Below, in pieces: positions 61,132 to 64,000 of a stretch of 64,000 nt of DNA (position 1 is the stretch's first letter; each line of letters begins with the position of its first letter). The stretch is from contig NZ_MDGR01000007.1 in the NCBI RefSeq assembly GCF_002742335.1, positions 2,422,501 through 2,486,500 of the forward strand, written 5' to 3'. Below the pieces are notes generated by a model. It ran no database searches and was not told the DNA's origin. It saw only the letters and a program-made list of their open reading frames with translations. This stretch comes from Reichenbachiella sp. 5M10 (GTDB lineage: Bacteria; Bacteroidota; Bacteroidia; Cytophagales; Cyclobacteriaceae). The translations under genes and the position numbers were made by a program.

Positions 61132-63054
61132 ATGGCTTTAGATTCAAAAATACCTGAGGGACCGTTAGCAGATAAGTGGACTAGCCACAAATTCAAAAGC
61201 AAACTGGTCAACCCAGCCAACAAAAGAAAATACGACATCATCGTAGTAGGGACTGGACTAGCAGGCGCGTCAGCTGCCGCTTCGTTTGGCGAACTGGGCT
61301 ACAATGTCAAGTCGTTTTGCTTTCAAGATAGCCCTCGTCGTGCACACAGTATCGCGGCGCAAGGAGGTATCAACGCAGCAAAAAACTATCAAAACGATGG
61401 AGATTCGGTCTTCCGTCTCTTCTATGACACCATCAAAGGCGGTGACTACAGAGGTAGAGAAGCCAATATCCACCGTCTCGCAGAAGTATCTGTCAACATC
61501 ATCGACCAGTGTGTCGCGCAAGGTGTGCCCTTTGCCCGTGACTATGGTGGGCTACTGGACAACCGATCGTTTGGAGGGGCGCAAGTATCGCGTACCTTCT
61601 ACGCGAGAGGCCAAACGGGACAGCAGTTGCTACTCGGTGCCTACTCTGCACTCAGCAGACAAGTCGCTACGGGCAAAGTAAAACTCTACGCAAGAACAGA
61701 AATGCTCGACGTAGTGATCATCGACGGTCAGGCCAGAGGTATCGTCACCAGAAACCTCATCACAGGCGAGATCGAATCACACTCAGCACATGCCGTAGTA
61801 TTGGCGACTGGCGGATACGGTAACGTATTCTTCCTCTCTACCAATGCCATGGGTTCGAACGTGACAGCTGCTTGGAGAGCACACAAGAAAGGGGCGTTCT
61901 TTGGCAACCCATGTTACACGCAGATTCACCCGACATGTATCCCTGTATCTGGCGACCACCAGTCCAAACTGACCCTCATGTCAGAGTCACTCAGAAACGA
62001 CGGACGTATCTGGGTACCTAAAGAGGCAGTCAAAGGATTGAAAGCAGCAGATGCTGCCAAAATCGCTGAAGAAGACAGAGATTACTACTTGGAAAGAAAA
62101 TACCCTGCATTTGGTAACCTCGTCCCTCGTGATGTGGCTTCTCGAAATGCCAAGCAAATGTGTGATGCAGGCAAAGGTGTCGGCGCAACAGGCTTAGCGG
62201 TATTCCTAGATTTCTCTGACGCGATCAAAAGAGACGGACTAGAAACCATCAAAGGAAAATACGGCAACTTGTTTGACATGTATCAGCAAATCACGGGTGA
62301 CAACCCCTACGAGATGCCGATGATGATCTATCCAGCCGTACACTACACCATGGGTGGTCTATGGGTGGATTACAATTTGATGACTTCTGTCCCTGGGCTA
62401 TATGCTGCAGGTGAGGCCAACTTCTCAGATCACGGAGCAAACCGCCTCGGAGCAAGTGCCTTGATGCAAGGGCTAGCAGATGGATACTTCGTCTTGCCGT
62501 ATACGATTGGTGACTACCTCGCCAACATGCCGTACGACAAGATCCCTACGGATCATGAGGCATTCCAAACGGCAGAAAAAGAAGTCAAAGACAGGATTCA
62601 AAAACTCCTCAGCATCAACGGAACCAAAACCGTAGATGACTTCCACAAAGAGCTCGGACACATCATGTGGGAACACTGTGGTATGGCCAGAAATGCGGAA
62701 GGGCTGAAACTCGCCAAGGAAAAGATCAAGGCTCTGCGTGAAGAGTTCTGGAAAAATGTCAAAGTACTCGGAGAAAATGAAGAGATGAACATGTCTCTCG
62801 AAAAAGCCAACAGAGTAGCAGACTTCATCGAACTCGGTGAATTGATGATCGATGATGCCTTCAACAGAAGAGAGTCATGTGGTGGTCACTTCAGAGAGGA
62901 ATCTCAAACACCAGAGGGAGAAGCACTCCGTATCGATGATGAATTTGCTTATGTAGCGGCTTGGGAATACCAAGGCGAAGGCAAAGATGCCAAGCTACAC
63001 AAGGAAGAGCTTAAATTCGAAAATGTTAAATTGACTCAAAGAAGCTATAAATAA
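61132..63054 (+). CDS. sdhA: Succinate dehydrogenase/fumarate reductase flavoprotein subunit
   Basis: A 640-aa flavoprotein. The dinucleotide motif is [12 protein letters not shown], and the His that carries covalent FAD is in [17 protein letters not shown]. Active-site regions are [16 protein letters not shown] and [11 protein letters not shown], with [19 protein letters not shown] before the C-terminal helical domain that includes [12 protein letters not shown]. It oxidises succinate in the citric acid cycle. The gene starts 34 bp after sdhC and ends 8 bp before sdhB. Confidence 0.97.
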   Translation: MALDSKIPEGPLADKWTSHKFKSKLVNPANKRKYDIIVVGTGLAGASAAASFGELGYNVKSFCFQDSPRRAHSIAAQGGINAAKNYQNDGDSVFRLFYDTIKGGDYRGREANIHRLAEVSVNIIDQCVAQGVPFARDYGGLLDNRSFGGAQVSRTFYARGQTGQQLLLGAYSALSRQVATGKVKLYARTEMLDVVIIDGQARGIVTRNLITGEIESHSAHAVVLATGGYGNVFFLSTNAMGSNVTAAWRAHKKGAFFGNPCYTQIHPTCIPVSGDHQSKLTLMSESLRNDGRIWVPKEAVKGLKAADAAKIAEEDRDYYLERKYPAFGNLVPRDVASRNAKQMCDAGKGVGATGLAVFLDFSDAIKRDGLETIKGKYGNLFDMYQQITGDNPYEMPMMIYPAVHYTMGGLWVDYNLMTSVPGLYAAGEANFSDHGANRLGASALMQGLADGYFVLPYTIGDYLANMPYDKIPTDHEAFQTAEKEVKDRIQKLLSINGTKTVDDFHKELGHIMWEHCGMARNAEGLKLAKEKIKALREEFWKNVKVLGENEEMNMSLEKANRVADFIELGELMIDDAFNRRESCGGHFREESQTPEGEALRIDDEFAYVAAWEYQGEGKDAKLHKEELKFENVKLTQRSYK

Positions 63055-63062
63055 GAATTGAC

Positions 63063-63815
63063 ATGAATCTGAAATTAAAAATCTGGAGACAGAAAAACGC
63101 TAACGACAAAGGTGCTTTCGAATCATACGATGTTTCGGACGTATCCCCAGACATGTCATTTCTTGAAATGCTTGACGTGTTGAACGAAGACCTATCGAGA
63201 GAAGGCAAAGACCCTGTACATTTCGATCACGACTGTAGAGAAGGCATCTGTGGCATGTGCTCGCTGTATATCAACGGCAAACCACACGGTCCAAAGGATG
63301 CTGTAACTACGTGTCAGCTACACATGAGATCGTTCAAGGATGGTGACATCATCGTGATCGAGCCTTGGAGAGCCTCTGCTTTCCCAGTGCACAAAGATTT
63401 GGTGGTAGACAGAAGCTCGTTTGATCGAATCATCCAAGCGGGTGGCTATGTCAATGTCAACACTGGAGGTGTGCCAGATGCCAATGAAATTGCGATCCCT
63501 AAAACGATCGCTGATCAGGCCATGGATGCTGCCCAGTGTATCGGTTGTGGTGCTTGTGTTGCTGCGTGCAAAAACGCTTCTGCTATGCTATTCACTGCGG
63601 CGAAGGTTTCTCAACTGGCCTTGTTGCCACAGGGACAAACCGAGAGACACACACGCGTCGAAAGAATGGTCGCACAGATGGAAGAAGAAGGCTTTGGTAA
63701 CTGTACCAATACTGGTGCTTGTTCTGCTGTGTGTCCAAAGGAAATCGGACAAGAGCACATCGCTCGATTGAACAGGGAGTTCATCGGAGCAAAAGCCGCA
63801 TCTGACAACATATAG
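63063..63815 (+). CDS. sdhB: Succinate dehydrogenase/fumarate reductase iron-sulfur subunit
   Basis: A 250-aa iron-sulfur protein. The [2Fe-2S] ligands are in [16 protein letters not shown] with a fourth Cys in TTCQLHM; the [4Fe-4S] set is [14 protein letters not shown]; the third cluster is bound by [15 protein letters not shown]. It passes electrons from FAD to the cytochrome subunit. It is the last gene of the operon and is followed by a clear terminator. Confidence 0.97.
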   Translation: MNLKLKIWRQKNANDKGAFESYDVSDVSPDMSFLEMLDVLNEDLSREGKDPVHFDHDCREGICGMCSLYINGKPHGPKDAVTTCQLHMRSFKDGDIIVIEPWRASAFPVHKDLVVDRSSFDRIIQAGGYVNVNTGGVPDANEIAIPKTIADQAMDAAQCIGCGACVAACKNASAMLFTAAKVSQLALLPQGQTERHTRVERMVAQMEEEGFGNCTNTGACSAVCPKEIGQEHIARLNREFIGAKAASDNI

Positions 63816-63840
63816 TTTAGATCGATATTAAAATACCTGA

Positions 63841-63868
63841 AGCCACTCATTAATGAGTGGCTTTTTTT
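63841..63868 (+). terminator. Intrinsic terminator of sdhCAB
   Basis: AGCCACTCATT and AATGAGTGGCT form an 11-base inverted repeat followed by a T-run. It lies 25 bp after the sdhB stop. The remaining bases to 64000 show no gene or other feature. Confidence 0.93.
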
Positions 63869-64000
63869 GTTTACCCTCCTACCAAAATTCGCAACAAAAG
63901 ACCACCCAAGTCTTCTTTCCCTCCTTGTGGAAAACTTCGTCCCCCTCTCCTCCTTTCCAACTCGATAAATCGCTACTTTTAAGGCGCACTTTTCAAAGCA

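Noticed and set aside
63869-64000. Possible start of a further gene
   Set aside because: No convincing reading frame or promoter box; the region is too short to judge.

Overview
The window looks like a chromosomal segment of a marine, agar-degrading member of the Bacteroidota, most likely order Cytophagales. The evidence is a SusC/SusD pair, type IX secretion C-terminal domains of both types (type A on the GH86 enzyme, type B on the 965-aa surface protein), lipoboxes of the SSC/TSC kind, Bacteroidota-type -7 boxes (TAnnTTTG) and a Bacteroidota-type three-gene sdhCAB operon. No mobile element, CRISPR array, tRNA or rRNA was found. Genus assignment is not possible from the sequence alone.
Region 1 (1-18143) is an agarose/porphyran utilisation locus. 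One long minus-strand operon runs SusC, SusD, a SusE/F-position lipoprotein, a GH86 agarase/porphyranase, a GH2 beta-galactosidase, then four oxidoreductase/isomerase genes that match the 3,6-anhydro-L-galactose (AHG) route: Zn-dehydrogenase, KduD-like SDR, AldA-like AHG dehydrogenase and an enolase-superfamily cycloisomerase. It ends in a partial galactose mutarotase. A divergent gene encodes an unusual regulator with periplasmic TPRs, one membrane span and a cytoplasmic LuxR-type helix-turn-helix.
Region 2 (18144-24352) holds two YceI-like periplasmic proteins around a porin-like barrel, then a compact minus-strand cysteine operon: cysM, a JAMM protease, a CysO-type sulfur carrier with a blocked C-terminus (GG-Ala-Asn) and a MoeZ-type activating enzyme with rhodanese domain. 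Upstream of cysM lie an 18-codon leader peptide with four consecutive Cys codons and a strong terminator just before the start codon. This looks like a cysteine-responsive transcription attenuator and is the most striking item in the window.
Region 3 (24353-34493) contains LhgO, MsrB, a small membrane protein, a penicillin-acylase-family hydrolase, a CarH-like MerR/cobalamin-domain regulator beside idi, a PafA-like phosphatase, a tRNA nucleotidyltransferase-family protein and a TPR protein.
Region 4 (34522-46049) is a vitamin B12 locus. BtuF, a glycosyltransferase, BtuC and BtuD run on the minus strand. Divergently, a cobalamin riboswitch precedes BtuB, a BtuG-like beta-propeller lipoprotein, CobU, CobT, CobS, CobC and a DUF71 PP-loop ATPase linked to B12 salvage.
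Region 5 (46290-64000) has a CHASE2 protein with tandem FecR-like secreted paralogues, pyrR-pyrB, an orphan secreted protein, an EVE-domain protein, an M16 peptidase, an aminopeptidase P, fabD, a DCC thiol-disulfide protein, a large type B T9SS surface protein and sdhCAB.
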